A stretch of 28,151 nucleotides of DNA from CAYVBE01 sp964448935 (lineage in GTDB: Bacteria > Planctomycetota > Brocadiia > SM23-32), in the NCBI GenBank assembly GCA_964448935.1, contig CAYVBE010000031.1, forward strand, positions 1 through 28,151, written 5' to 3'. The notes under the pieces are model-generated. The model saw only the letters and a program-made list of their open reading frames with translations. It was not told where the DNA came from and made no database searches. This document shows, one piece after another, positions 1 through 8,678 of this stretch. The translations under genes were made by a program, and so were the position numbers. Position 1 is the first letter of the stretch; each line of letters begins with the position of its first letter.

Positions 1-510
1 CCCGCCCCGGAAGCCGCCGTTAAAGGTGTCGTGCAGGCGTCCCCGGCGCAACAGGTACCAGTCCGGATACCCCGGTGCAGTACCGCCTTCCCCATGGGTG
101 CGCAGCCGCGAGTCGCTCTTGAGGCGCGCCCCCGACTCGAACGGTTTGATGGCTCCCTCGTTCGGCTGCAAAGGGTTGGTTCCGTACGCCTCGCCCTCAT
201 CGTTGGTCGGGCTGCCGGTGGAGTCCACGATCCGCCGGCCGTCCCACCAGTAGACTTCTGCGGTCTCGTCGTCGCCCGTCTCGGGGTCGAAGAAGACGAT
301 CTTGCTGCCCTGATCCCGGGTATCGTTGAAGTCCGCCCTGGTGTTGCCCAGCGAGCGGCTGCCGTCACTGGGCACGAGCAACTTCGGCAGGTCCGTCCAG
401 CCTTCCTCGGTTCTGGGCAGTTCCGCTGCGCGCACCATCGAATTCGCAGCATGGTCCACTGTAACCACCGCAACAAACATCAGAATCGTCAAGAAAACAC
501 GTCGTATCAT
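1..510 (-). CDS. Secreted protein of unknown function (N-terminal part, runs off left edge)
   Basis: The reading frame is open from an ATG at 510 to base 1 (170 codons), so the C-terminus lies outside the window. The start is supported by an AGGAG-containing Shine-Dalgarno sequence about 5-6 nt upstream and by a good promoter at 592-620. Residues 1-29 form a typical signal peptide: MIRR, then a hydrophobic stretch of about 14 residues, with likely cleavage near VRAA/ELP. The rest is hydrophilic and rich in Gly, Asp, Glu and Arg, with aromatic clusters such as EVYWWDG and DWYLLRRG. I do not recognise the family. The composition suits a secreted beta-rich or carbohydrate-associated protein, which would fit the glycosidase genes upstream of it on the same strand, but that is inference. 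Expression as its own transcription unit is likely because of the promoter and the 172-nt gap to the GH30-ankyrin gene. Confidence 0.75.
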   Translation of the reverse strand, partial: MIRRVFLTILMFVAVVTVDHAANSMVRAAELPRTEEGWTDLPKLLVPSDGSRSLGNTRADFNDTRDQGSKIVFFDPETGDDETAEVYWWDGRRIVDSTGSPTNDEGEAYGTNPLQPNEGAIKPFESGARLKSDSRLRTHGEGGTAPGYPDWYLLRRGRLHDTFNGGFRGG

Positions 511-591
511 CCCATCTCCTTCGCCGGAGTGCGGTTAGTCGAGATGCCCCACTTCTTCCCGACCTGTGGGCAGGGCCGCCCGAATACTGAG

Positions 592-620
592 ATATTACGC
601 TGATCGCTTCCACTTATCAA
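592..620 (-). promoter_or_regulatory. Sigma70-type promoter for the secreted protein gene at 1-510
   Basis: Reading the minus strand, TTGATA (620-615; 5/6 match to TTGACA) is followed after exactly 17 nt by TAATAT (597-592; 4/6 match to TATAAT). Transcription would start near 585, leaving a leader of about 75 nt before the ATG at 510. The same -35 variant, TTGATA, occurs in the promoter at 24028-24056. Assignment is by consensus and position only. Confidence 0.5.
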
Positions 621-682
621 ACGGGACGGCATGCTCGGCCCACCAGCAGCCACGAGGCAACCATGGGCGTGTCATCTACGGA

Positions 683-3232
683 CTACGGGTTGAGCAATAG
701 CTGCACAATGGCATCATGGCCGTTTTGCCGGGCCATATCGGCGGGCGTGAATCCGTCGCTGTTCGTCACAGCCCGGTCCGCGCCCGCATCCAGCAGCGTT
801 CTTACGAGTGCCATGTCACCTCGCGCAGCGGCGTGGTGCAGAGCGGTCCCGCCTCCGTGGGCGCGCCAGTTGGGGTCCGCCCCATCGGCCAGAAGCTGCT
901 CAACATCGGCGGAGTCGCCGGCCTGCGCTGCGTCCCGCAATGCCTGGTTGATCTGACGGGTTCCCTTTGCCGTGTCGGACGAACTTGCGCTTTCCTCAGC
1001 GGTGGTCGAACCACCGGTAGAGGTCTGACCGGTCTCGATGATCTTGGCTATATCCGGGAAAAACGCTGCCCGCGCCAGGTCGGCAGGGGTCCGACCCTCG
1101 TTGTCTGCCTTGCTGGTGTCCGCGCCCCCGGCGACAAGCGCCTCGCAGATGGCGTCGAAGCCCTCCGAGGCGGCGCAGTGCAAGGTTGTCCAGCCGTCAT
1201 CGTCCTGCGCATCAGCATCCGCGCCTGCCTCCAGCAACCGCCGGACAACCAGGTCATACACGCGGGTGGTCAGGTGCTCCTCATCGCAGCGCCAGTGTCC
1301 CATCAGAGCGGCCCAGTGCAGCGGCGTGCGGCCGCGCACGTCCCGGGCGTGCGGGTCGGCTCCGGCCTCGAGCAAAGCCGTAGTCTTCCTCAGCGGCACG
1401 TCCGGCGGCGTGCGGTGTGCGGTGTGGCAGTTGGCCGCAACGCTGTGCAGAGACGTCCAGCCATCGGCCGTACAGGCATTTGGATTAGCACCCATTTCCA
1501 ACAGGTTTTTGATGATCGGTATGGAACCCTCATAGTGACTCCCCGCTGCCATGTGCAGCACGGTTATGCCGTCGGCCGTAGTCGCCAGTGGGTCGGCCCC
1601 GGCGGTGAGAAGGTCCTCAACCATCTCGGCTATGCCGGCCTGGGCAGCGTAGTGCAAAGCCGTCCACTCTTCATCGTCGCGTGCCCGGGCGTCCGCGCCA
1701 CAGTCGAGCAGCGCTTTCACTTGTTCGGGTTGTGCCCGGCGCGCGGCCAGCATCAGGGGCGTCATGTTCTTATCATCCCGAGCTTCCAGATCCGCACCGG
1801 CCTTCACGAGCACCGGAATGACATCCGGGTCGCGACCGTAGGCGGCGACGTGCAGCGGACGATCCTGCAGGATGCTCGGGGCATTGACGTCACTTCCCTC
1901 GGCGATGAGCCTCTTCACCGCCTCCACATCACCGGCATTCACCGCGTTCGCCAGACGGCCATTCTTTGGCCGACAGTGGCTGGTCATGAGCGGCTCGCCG
2001 AAGTCCCGAGGCTTCTCGGGAGGCGCGGCCCCGGCCGCCAGCGAGACGATGCTCCGGGGCGGCATCTCCAGCGTTGACAACTCGCCGCAGTCGGCACACG
2101 CCAGGTCGTCCGTGGACATGTGGACCCCGTATGCTTCCGGCCCTTCTGGCAGGTCCAGCTCGCAGCGCACGGGCTCTTCCGTCGTGTTGATGGCCACGCA
2201 GGTGGTCGCCCCGCTCTCCGCATCGCGGTACGCGCTCACGAGGACGCCGGGAGCCGAACACGTGGCGGCAACCCGGTGCATGCCGGGACGTATGAAGCGG
2301 AAGAAATGGCGCGCAACCCGGTAGCTCAGGGTTTTCGTATTCCCGCCCAGCAGGGGGATGGGTTGCCAGAATATCCAGGCGCTCACGCTGCCCCCGACCA
2401 GGGCATCGTGCATACCGGTGGCCAGGGCCATGCAACCTTTCCAGTCCCGCCGACCGCCGCCGGTCTCCGTCAACCAGAGCTGCTTGCCCGTGTCAGCGAT
2501 CTCCCGCCGCATGTCCCGCCAGTCCTCTATACCGCCTCGTCCGCTGTGCGTGCAGAACAGGCCCACGGACTTGCGCGTCTCCGGATCATCCAACAGCGGG
2601 CGCACATACCACAGGAAGCGCGGCCGGAAACCCATGGACTCCGGCATCGCGATACGAGTCGTAATGCCTTCCGTGCGGAACTTCCGTGCAACGGCCCGAA
2701 CGGCCTCGCGAATCTGGTGCGGATTGTAGAGGCAGGAGTGATACGGCTCTATGAAGTAGAGTTCATTCTGCAGGCTCACACCGTGCAGTTCTATGTCCCA
2801 TTCGCGTTTCATGGTCAGGACGGAAGCCGCGATGTACTCCGCGAACTCATCGCGCATGTCGGGCCGCAGGTGTCCGCCGTGGAAATGGCCGCGGTTCGTC
2901 TTCTGCCAGCGCGGCGGCGACCACAGCGAGCCGAAGAACGTGCTCACCCCGCGGCGTTGGAACTCCTGCGCGTAGGCCATCCGGGGGCCCATACGGTCTG
3001 GACGGAAGGCATCCCAGTTGAAGTGATCGGGTCGCGCGTCGTCATTGGACCGTTCCATCGAGGCCGCCAGCGGTATCCGAATGATGCTGAGCCCGAGGTC
3101 GTAGACGAGCGTGTCGTAGAATTCGCCGGTCAGGTAGCAGGCCGGGGGTGTCCATGTCACCTCGCAGACCCCGAAGCCTTCCATCCTCTGATGCACGTCA
3201 CCGGTATCAACAGCAGTCCTGACAGTTCGCAT
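683..3232 (-). CDS. GH30-type glycoside hydrolase fused to C-terminal ankyrin repeats
   Basis: 849 residues; ATG at 3232 with an AGGAGG ribosome site 8 nt upstream. Residues about 8-400 look like a clan GH-A, GH30-type O-glycosyl hydrolase: EGFG near 18-21, SLWSPPRW at 102-109, the acid/base Glu157 in SLQNE and the probable nucleophile Glu256 in WLTETGG, followed by a short beta-domain ending near 400. From about 424 the protein becomes ankyrin repeats with canonical pieces (TPLMLAA, TALHYAA, TPLHWAA, LLEAGAD) in roughly eight units to about 732. A Ser/Thr/Gly-rich linker (735-757) and two further repeats (761-849) follow. GH30 enzymes cleave beta-linked glucosides, xylans or related glycans; the substrate here is unknown. 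No signal peptide is visible, so the protein would be cytoplasmic unless exported in another way. It lies 78 nt downstream of the GH2-type gene, probably in the same transcript. The frame runs through the junction without a break, so the fusion appears genuine. Confidence 0.85.
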   Translation of the reverse strand: MRTVRTAVDTGDVHQRMEGFGVCEVTWTPPACYLTGEFYDTLVYDLGLSIIRIPLAASMERSNDDARPDHFNWDAFRPDRMGPRMAYAQEFQRRGVSTFFGSLWSPPRWQKTNRGHFHGGHLRPDMRDEFAEYIAASVLTMKREWDIELHGVSLQNELYFIEPYHSCLYNPHQIREAVRAVARKFRTEGITTRIAMPESMGFRPRFLWYVRPLLDDPETRKSVGLFCTHSGRGGIEDWRDMRREIADTGKQLWLTETGGGRRDWKGCMALATGMHDALVGGSVSAWIFWQPIPLLGGNTKTLSYRVARHFFRFIRPGMHRVAATCSAPGVLVSAYRDAESGATTCVAINTTEEPVRCELDLPEGPEAYGVHMSTDDLACADCGELSTLEMPPRSIVSLAAGAAPPEKPRDFGEPLMTSHCRPKNGRLANAVNAGDVEAVKRLIAEGSDVNAPSILQDRPLHVAAYGRDPDVIPVLVKAGADLEARDDKNMTPLMLAARRAQPEQVKALLDCGADARARDDEEWTALHYAAQAGIAEMVEDLLTAGADPLATTADGITVLHMAAGSHYEGSIPIIKNLLEMGANPNACTADGWTSLHSVAANCHTAHRTPPDVPLRKTTALLEAGADPHARDVRGRTPLHWAALMGHWRCDEEHLTTRVYDLVVRRLLEAGADADAQDDDGWTTLHCAASEGFDAICEALVAGGADTSKADNEGRTPADLARAAFFPDIAKIIETGQTSTGGSTTAEESASSSDTAKGTRQINQALRDAAQAGDSADVEQLLADGADPNWRAHGGGTALHHAAARGDMALVRTLLDAGADRAVTNSDGFTPADMARQNGHDAIVQLLLNP

Positions 3233-3310
3233 GAAAGGGGCCTCCTGCTCTGAGTGGTCACCCGTGGCCGTGATTACATGGAAAAAGCGCTCGGGGCAGG
3301 CGGGCGGCGG

Positions 3311-6300
3311 TTATTCGGCGATGTTGCCCAGGGTAATGGCGAGCACCGCCGGGACGGCTCTGCCCTTGCGCGAGGGAGCCACCACGTCAATGCTCTCGAT
3401 CTCCACGTCGGGACGGGGATTCGTCACCTGCATCCCGTAGAGCACGCCGCGCACGTCTTCGGGTTTCAGTCCGGGATGTTCCATTCGGCGCGCGTTACGC
3501 CCGTAGAGCAGGCTTTCCAGGGGGCCTCGATCCATGCCTTCCAGCCCCGGCACGCGCACGGTGGCGGCCACCTGCGCACCCGGCTGCGCTTTGGGATCGG
3601 CACGGAGCCAGTGGTTGATGTGTTTTTCCAGGATCACCGGGATGTCCACCTTCTCGCCGTCGGCGTAGTGGACTACATAGCGCATGACTTCGGGCAGTTC
3701 GAACGGTCTTTTCTTATCCTTCATGCTCGCGCGCTGCTCGGGGGTGACCGGCTTCCAGACGTGGGCGGTGTGCAGGAAGAACAGCAGGTCCGCCTTCTTG
3801 CCGACATCTATGCCCTCGACCTTCAGGGAGAGACCCTTCGGCCCCTCCCGCGTGCCCAGCACAATGCAGTTGGGCACGGGGGCGGTATCGTAGTCGGTGA
3901 TGTGGTAGAGCACGTTGTCCTGCAGGCGCCGCTCGCCGGTGGGCAGCAGGCTCATGTCGTGCTCGCCTTTCCCGAACCAGCCCGGTCCTTCCTGCCGGTT
4001 ACTAAGGTACTGGTTGCAGTGGTCCAGCAGGCTGACCGTCTCGTACCGCACGTTCAGTCCCGCCACGGGAACCACGCCGGCGCCCGAGCCGGCGCCCATG
4101 TTGCGCAGCATAGTGCCCATGATGTTGAGCTTCTTGTCGGCGTTGACGGGCCGGGGTTCGTCTTCCATGAACTTGATCTGGTTCAGCACGAAGCCGCCCC
4201 GGCCGCGCTCGTAGATGACCAGGCCGCCGATACTGTCCACGCAGATCGGCTCGTCCGGAATGCTCTCTTCGGTGCGGAGGAACTGGACATTATCAATGCC
4301 CACCAGATAGCCGCCCTCGAAGTCGCGCCGAGGGCTCTCGCGGTAGGACTCGACGCGGAGCGTGATGGTCTTCTCCACACGCCGGGGAGTCTCCAGCACG
4401 ATGTCATTCCGGTCTTCGCTATCGGGCAGGACGATTTTCACCGCACTCGCCTCGTCGCCGTCGAAGAGGATGGACACGTCCTTGATCGAGCCGTAGTTGG
4501 TGTTGTTCCAGATGCGGATTTCACGAATGGTCTCAGGCCGGCGGAACTCAAAGGTGAACGGCCAGGTGTCCTGCTCGTCGTCCACCCATATCTGGCGGAT
4601 ATAGCGCCAGTGGTCGTTCAGGTTGTTCACGTAGTTGAAGGGGTCCTTGTCGTTCCACCTCTGCTCGTAGTTCCACCAGTTGTCCTCGGAGGCGCCCGGC
4701 GGGATGGTGAACGGCGCAACGTTCTCGTGCGCGTCCACCACCGCGTTATAGACATTCCAGCTTATCCAGTCCAGGCTGTGCTGCAGGTGCTTGGGACTGT
4801 ACATCGCCAGGTCGCGGTTGCCCAGTGTAGCAATGAGCGGGTGGGTCGGAGCCTCCAGCGTGATGCGCTCCATGCGGAAGGGGCGGATCTGGTGCTGCGT
4901 GCCGAGCAGATCGTTGTACTCCTGGATACCCTCCCGCCCCAGACCGCAGAGCATGAGCCAGCCGCCGCGCTCCTGGAACGTTCTCACGCGATCCCTCGCG
5001 CGGGTGAGCGCCTTCAGGTTGTCCTCCGTGGCGTGGACGATTGCCACCTGGAACTGCGCGGGATCGAGACCGGCCAGCGGTGAGTCCACCGTGGTCGTTC
5101 TCACGCCGGTCTCCTTGATGCTCTCCAGAAGGAGTTCGTCCTCGGGGGCGTGGATCGCGACAACGCCCGTCGAAGGCCGGTAGTCGCCGTAGTGCTCGGC
5201 CATGTTCCTGAGCAGGACGTCCGCCGCGGGGTCGGTGCCCAGCTTGGCGCCCACGCGCATCTGGCAAAGCACGATGACGCCGTCGCCGGCGGGCATCTCG
5301 ACCATCGGAGTCCGCTCCAGCCACTCGCCGCACTCGACGAGGCTACGCCCGCCCTGGGTGGGTTTTTGGTAGGGGTTGACGTAGGTCGGATGGTCCCCCG
5401 ACCAGTCTATCAGATCGTCCTCGCCCAGGTCCTTGAACACCGGCGTGCCCAGCGCCTGGGGATGGGAGTAGCCACCGTAGTGGGTGGTGGTCTTCAGCGG
5501 CGCCGGCAGGTTGGCCCCGGCAACGGGGTGCTCCTGCTCCAGCACAACGGCGCGACCGCCCTGCGCGGCGAACTTCAGGATGTCGCTACCGTACGCCTGG
5601 TCGGCCGTCAGGGCATTGGGCCCGGCTATGAGCAGCCCCATCTTGCCATCAATCTCAGAGATGGCTTCGATGGTCTCGTACTCCTGCCCGGCGGCTTTCA
5701 GGAAATCAGCAACCGCGCCGGACGGGTCCAGCGCGTAAACCGGCTGCTCCACGTCCAGTGACTCAACGCTCGGAAGCACGGGGATGGACCGCTTGTCCAC
5801 GTAGTCCTCGGTGCTGTCCACGCCCGGCTGGCTAACCGTGAGGGTCAGCGTGCCTTCCAGCCGCTCCTCGGTCGCCGGCGCGTTGATCGTCAGGTAGTAT
5901 TCCTTCCCGTGGCCGCAGTCAATGCGGGTCTGGTCCCGGCCTTCGGCCACGATCTCGCCGCCGGCCTCGTAGCTCCACCGGAACAACACCGGCTCGTCCT
6001 TCAGCGTGTCGTTCATCACCTTGAAGAGCAGCCTGTTCTCGCGGCCGCCGTAGAGGCGGTAAGTGCGCTTGCGCGGGATGGCGGCCAGGGCGCTGAACAT
6101 CTTCACCCCGTCCTCGAAGCGGGACAGATTGTCCCACGGGTAGAACCCCGCAGCGCCGCCGTAGCGGTAGCCCTCGTACATATCGCGCAGTAGGCGTGCC
6201 TTGCCACGCGCGGCGTTCGTGGCGCTGCGGAACGCCTCGTCCCCCACCGCCACCGTGGCGAAGCTCAGGTGATTGGCGAACATACTCTCGCCCACCGTCC

Positions 6301-8566
6301 ACGGCTTGTTGTGGTAGAACGGCGGGTACATCTCCAGCTTGTCTTTGATCTTCTCCAGCGTATAGGCGTTCTCCGGATACCAGTCCATCTTACCGCGCGG
6401 ATAGTGCGGAGCGTTGATCTCGCAGTGGCAATCCAGATCGCCCGCGCCGCCCACCGTGTAGGGACGGGTGGGGTCGTTGTTGCGCCCGGCCTGGACGACC
6501 TCGCCCATAAGCTCTTCCATGGAATCCAGCGGATAGCCCTTGTTCATACCGTTGATATAGACCAGTTCGTTCTCGACCTGGTACACGAGTACCGAGGGAT
6601 GGTTCCGGTACGCCTTTGCAAGCTGGCGCAGGTGCCGTTTCCAGCTTTCCCACACGGGGCGGTTGGGCTCGATGAAACGCTCGCCGGTGGTCCGATTCGT
6701 CACCTTGTCGCCGAGGTCGTAGGAGATGAACATGCCGTCAATCATCGAACAGAGGCGGCCGGGAACGCCCTGGCGATCGAAGTATTCAAGGTACTTCTCC
6801 CGGTTGCCCCATATGCCGTTCAGCCCGCCGCTGAACCGGATGAAGCGGTTCTTTTGCTCTCTCCATCGTTTCACCCACTCTTCCGGCGTCTGCGGGCGGC
6901 CCCCCACGCCGACCCAGTTCCAGGTGTTAAAGCGTTTGCCGTTCAGGTGCATGCCCCGGCCCTCGATCGTTATCCAGCGGTAGCCGAAGAGCTGCTCGTG
7001 GACGTCCAGAGGCTTGCCGTCCTCGCTGATGGTTGTGCGCAGCCGGTAGAGGTCGGCGTCCGGCTCCGGCCACCAGAGCTTTGCATCCCGCCATCCGCGG
7101 TGCTCGATCTTTTTGGTGACCGTGCGGTGTGGGTGGACAGTGACCTTAAACGGGTCCAGCTCGCGCTCCACCTGATCAGTCTTGTCGTTCACGGCCTCAC
7201 ACTGCACCGTGAAGGTGCGCTCAGTGTCGTCCGTGTTGCGGACTGTCAAATCCAGCATCAGCCGCTCGGAACGCCCGTACACGCCGCGGGGCTGCACGAA
7301 AACGTCCTCGGTATAGGCATCGCCCACGGCCACCAGTTTCACGGGATTGACGATGCCGTACTGGCGCCCGTCGCCGTCTCCCTTTACGCTGGGGTATATG
7401 GGTGCCACCCAGAAGACGCCGCGTGTGTTGCCCAGCGGCCTGTTGCGCTGGCTTGTCAACGTCGTGCCGCCCCTCCAGTTCTTGTAGTCCATGGCATACC
7501 ACGGCCCCTTGACGGCCAGCGCGATCTCGTTGACCTGCCCCGCCTTAAGGTGCCCACTGATGTCCATGTCCCACGGAACCCAAACGCCCTTATGCGTGCC
7601 GGCCAGCTCGCCGTTGACGAAAACGCCGACCAGCCAGTTGGTGCCGCTGAAGTGCAGTTTGAATCCGCGGCCCGCATAGCCCTCCGGCACGTCCACCTTC
7701 GTACGGTATACGGTCCGATGGGCCAGGTTCAGCCCGTCCACCTGCCACTGGCTCTCCGGTACGTCAATGCCGCGCCAATGCAGCCGGTCCAGGTCGGGCA
7801 GTTCGGTCTCCGGTTCCCAGGGGTCCTCGTCCATCTTCAGGTCGTCCCAGCGTGCCACCTGCCACGGGCCTGTTAGCTCTACGTCGCTCCGCCGGCCTGC
7901 CGCCTCCGCTTCGGGCAGTGAATAGACCTGCCGGCGCGCTCTACGGTCTATTTCGTCGTCGTAACGTTGGCCGGGCTTCAGGTCGCCCTCGGGCAGCCAA
8001 TTCACCGCCGACGGCACAAAGGCGAAACAGTCCAGCGCGATGAACAGGTCGTTTCTGTCGGGCTGGGTCTCGGTGTATCGGACGGTCAGCTTGCTCCGGC
8101 CTCTGTCAAGCCGGACCTGTCCCCCGTCAAACCACGCTATCTCGTTATACCTTGCCAGTTCCATGACGTTGGTGGTGGCCTCGTCGGCGGGCACCTCGTG
8201 CCACGGACCGTCCCCTATCCGCCACTCGAACGGTGCGCGGACCCACTCCATCCCGATCCGCAGCCACGCGTCGTAAGTGCCGCTCTGCGGCACATCCATC
8301 TCATACTCCAGAACGTAACCCCCGGCGGGCACGTTCTGCGCTGCCTTGCCCTTCAGCCTGGCCGACAGCCACTTCTCGCCGCTCAGAAGGTGCGCCCGGT
8401 CGGACCCGGTCCAGTAGTCGTCCTCGGTCAGGTTCGTGGACTCGAACTCTTCGGCCTCGAGCCACACGTAATCTTCCGCGGCGGCTGCCGGTTGAGCAGT
8501 TGACAGGAAGACGACGAGCAAAGCAGATAGAACGGCACCGACTCGGACGGATCCAGACGTGAGCAT
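3311..8566 (-). CDS. Secreted GH2-type multidomain glycosidase (beta-galactosidase-like)
   Basis: 1751 residues; ATG at 8566 with GGGAG 9 nt upstream. A signal peptide covers 1-30 (hydrophobic core AVLSALLVVF, end AAAAED). Domains in order: a carbohydrate-binding-like beta-sandwich (31-190); the GH2 N-terminal jelly roll (about 232-395); an Ig-like GH2 domain (410-525); a TIM barrel (530-840) with acid/base Glu667 in YQVENEL and likely nucleophile Glu760 in WTVGES; two Rossmann-like segments resembling ThuA/glutamine-amidotransferase domains (about 935-1125 and 1130-1230); a discoidin (F5/8 type C)-like domain (1325-1432); and an unrecognised C-terminal region (1440-1751). Plain GH2 enzymes are about 600-1100 residues, so the C-terminal half is an elaborate extension. 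It probably cleaves a terminal beta-linked sugar from a polysaccharide outside the cytoplasm; the substrate cannot be told. It lies 112 nt downstream of the URO-D-like gene and upstream of the GH30-ankyrin gene, which suggests a glycan-utilisation group. Confidence 0.85.
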   Translation of the reverse strand: MLTSGSVRVGAVLSALLVVFLSTAQPAAAAEDYVWLEAEEFESTNLTEDDYWTGSDRAHLLSGEKWLSARLKGKAAQNVPAGGYVLEYEMDVPQSGTYDAWLRIGMEWVRAPFEWRIGDGPWHEVPADEATTNVMELARYNEIAWFDGGQVRLDRGRSKLTVRYTETQPDRNDLFIALDCFAFVPSAVNWLPEGDLKPGQRYDDEIDRRARRQVYSLPEAEAAGRRSDVELTGPWQVARWDDLKMDEDPWEPETELPDLDRLHWRGIDVPESQWQVDGLNLAHRTVYRTKVDVPEGYAGRGFKLHFSGTNWLVGVFVNGELAGTHKGVWVPWDMDISGHLKAGQVNEIALAVKGPWYAMDYKNWRGGTTLTSQRNRPLGNTRGVFWVAPIYPSVKGDGDGRQYGIVNPVKLVAVGDAYTEDVFVQPRGVYGRSERLMLDLTVRNTDDTERTFTVQCEAVNDKTDQVERELDPFKVTVHPHRTVTKKIEHRGWRDAKLWWPEPDADLYRLRTTISEDGKPLDVHEQLFGYRWITIEGRGMHLNGKRFNTWNWVGVGGRPQTPEEWVKRWREQKNRFIRFSGGLNGIWGNREKYLEYFDRQGVPGRLCSMIDGMFISYDLGDKVTNRTTGERFIEPNRPVWESWKRHLRQLAKAYRNHPSVLVYQVENELVYINGMNKGYPLDSMEELMGEVVQAGRNNDPTRPYTVGGAGDLDCHCEINAPHYPRGKMDWYPENAYTLEKIKDKLEMYPPFYHNKPWTVGESMFANHLSFATVAVGDEAFRSATNAARGKARLLRDMYEGYRYGGAAGFYPWDNLSRFEDGVKMFSALAAIPRKRTYRLYGGRENRLLFKVMNDTLKDEPVLFRWSYEAGGEIVAEGRDQTRIDCGHGKEYYLTINAPATEERLEGTLTLTVSQPGVDSTEDYVDKRSIPVLPSVESLDVEQPVYALDPSGAVADFLKAAGQEYETIEAISEIDGKMGLLIAGPNALTADQAYGSDILKFAAQGGRAVVLEQEHPVAGANLPAPLKTTTHYGGYSHPQALGTPVFKDLGEDDLIDWSGDHPTYVNPYQKPTQGGRSLVECGEWLERTPMVEMPAGDGVIVLCQMRVGAKLGTDPAADVLLRNMAEHYGDYRPSTGVVAIHAPEDELLLESIKETGVRTTTVDSPLAGLDPAQFQVAIVHATEDNLKALTRARDRVRTFQERGGWLMLCGLGREGIQEYNDLLGTQHQIRPFRMERITLEAPTHPLIATLGNRDLAMYSPKHLQHSLDWISWNVYNAVVDAHENVAPFTIPPGASEDNWWNYEQRWNDKDPFNYVNNLNDHWRYIRQIWVDDEQDTWPFTFEFRRPETIREIRIWNNTNYGSIKDVSILFDGDEASAVKIVLPDSEDRNDIVLETPRRVEKTITLRVESYRESPRRDFEGGYLVGIDNVQFLRTEESIPDEPICVDSIGGLVIYERGRGGFVLNQIKFMEDEPRPVNADKKLNIMGTMLRNMGAGSGAGVVPVAGLNVRYETVSLLDHCNQYLSNRQEGPGWFGKGEHDMSLLPTGERRLQDNVLYHITDYDTAPVPNCIVLGTREGPKGLSLKVEGIDVGKKADLLFFLHTAHVWKPVTPEQRASMKDKKRPFELPEVMRYVVHYADGEKVDIPVILEKHINHWLRADPKAQPGAQVAATVRVPGLEGMDRGPLESLLYGRNARRMEHPGLKPEDVRGVLYGMQVTNPRPDVEIESIDVVAPSRKGRAVPAVLAITLGNIAE

Positions 8567-8678
8567 GGTCTACGGCTCCCGACAAGCTGGTGAGTGGAAA
8601 GCAAAGTATCAAGGCCTGCACATTGTCCCCTCTACCCGTACGCTAAGGGGAGAAGCCCCCCTTGTCAAAGCGCCCGGT

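Noticed and set aside
716..2077. Long open frame on the plus strand opposite the ankyrin repeats
   Set aside because: It is antisense to a gene with clear repeats and catalytic motifs; the translation has no recognisable domain and such frames are common at this GC content.
3254..5083. A 609-codon plus-strand frame opposite the GH2-type gene
   Set aside because: The opposite strand has unmistakable GH2 motifs and a signal peptide; this translation is His/Val/Gln-rich with no family pattern.
8567..8678. GC-rich inverted sequences between the URO-D-like and GH2-type genes as a terminator
   Set aside because: Only 4-5 bp stems with long loops or no T run could be drawn.
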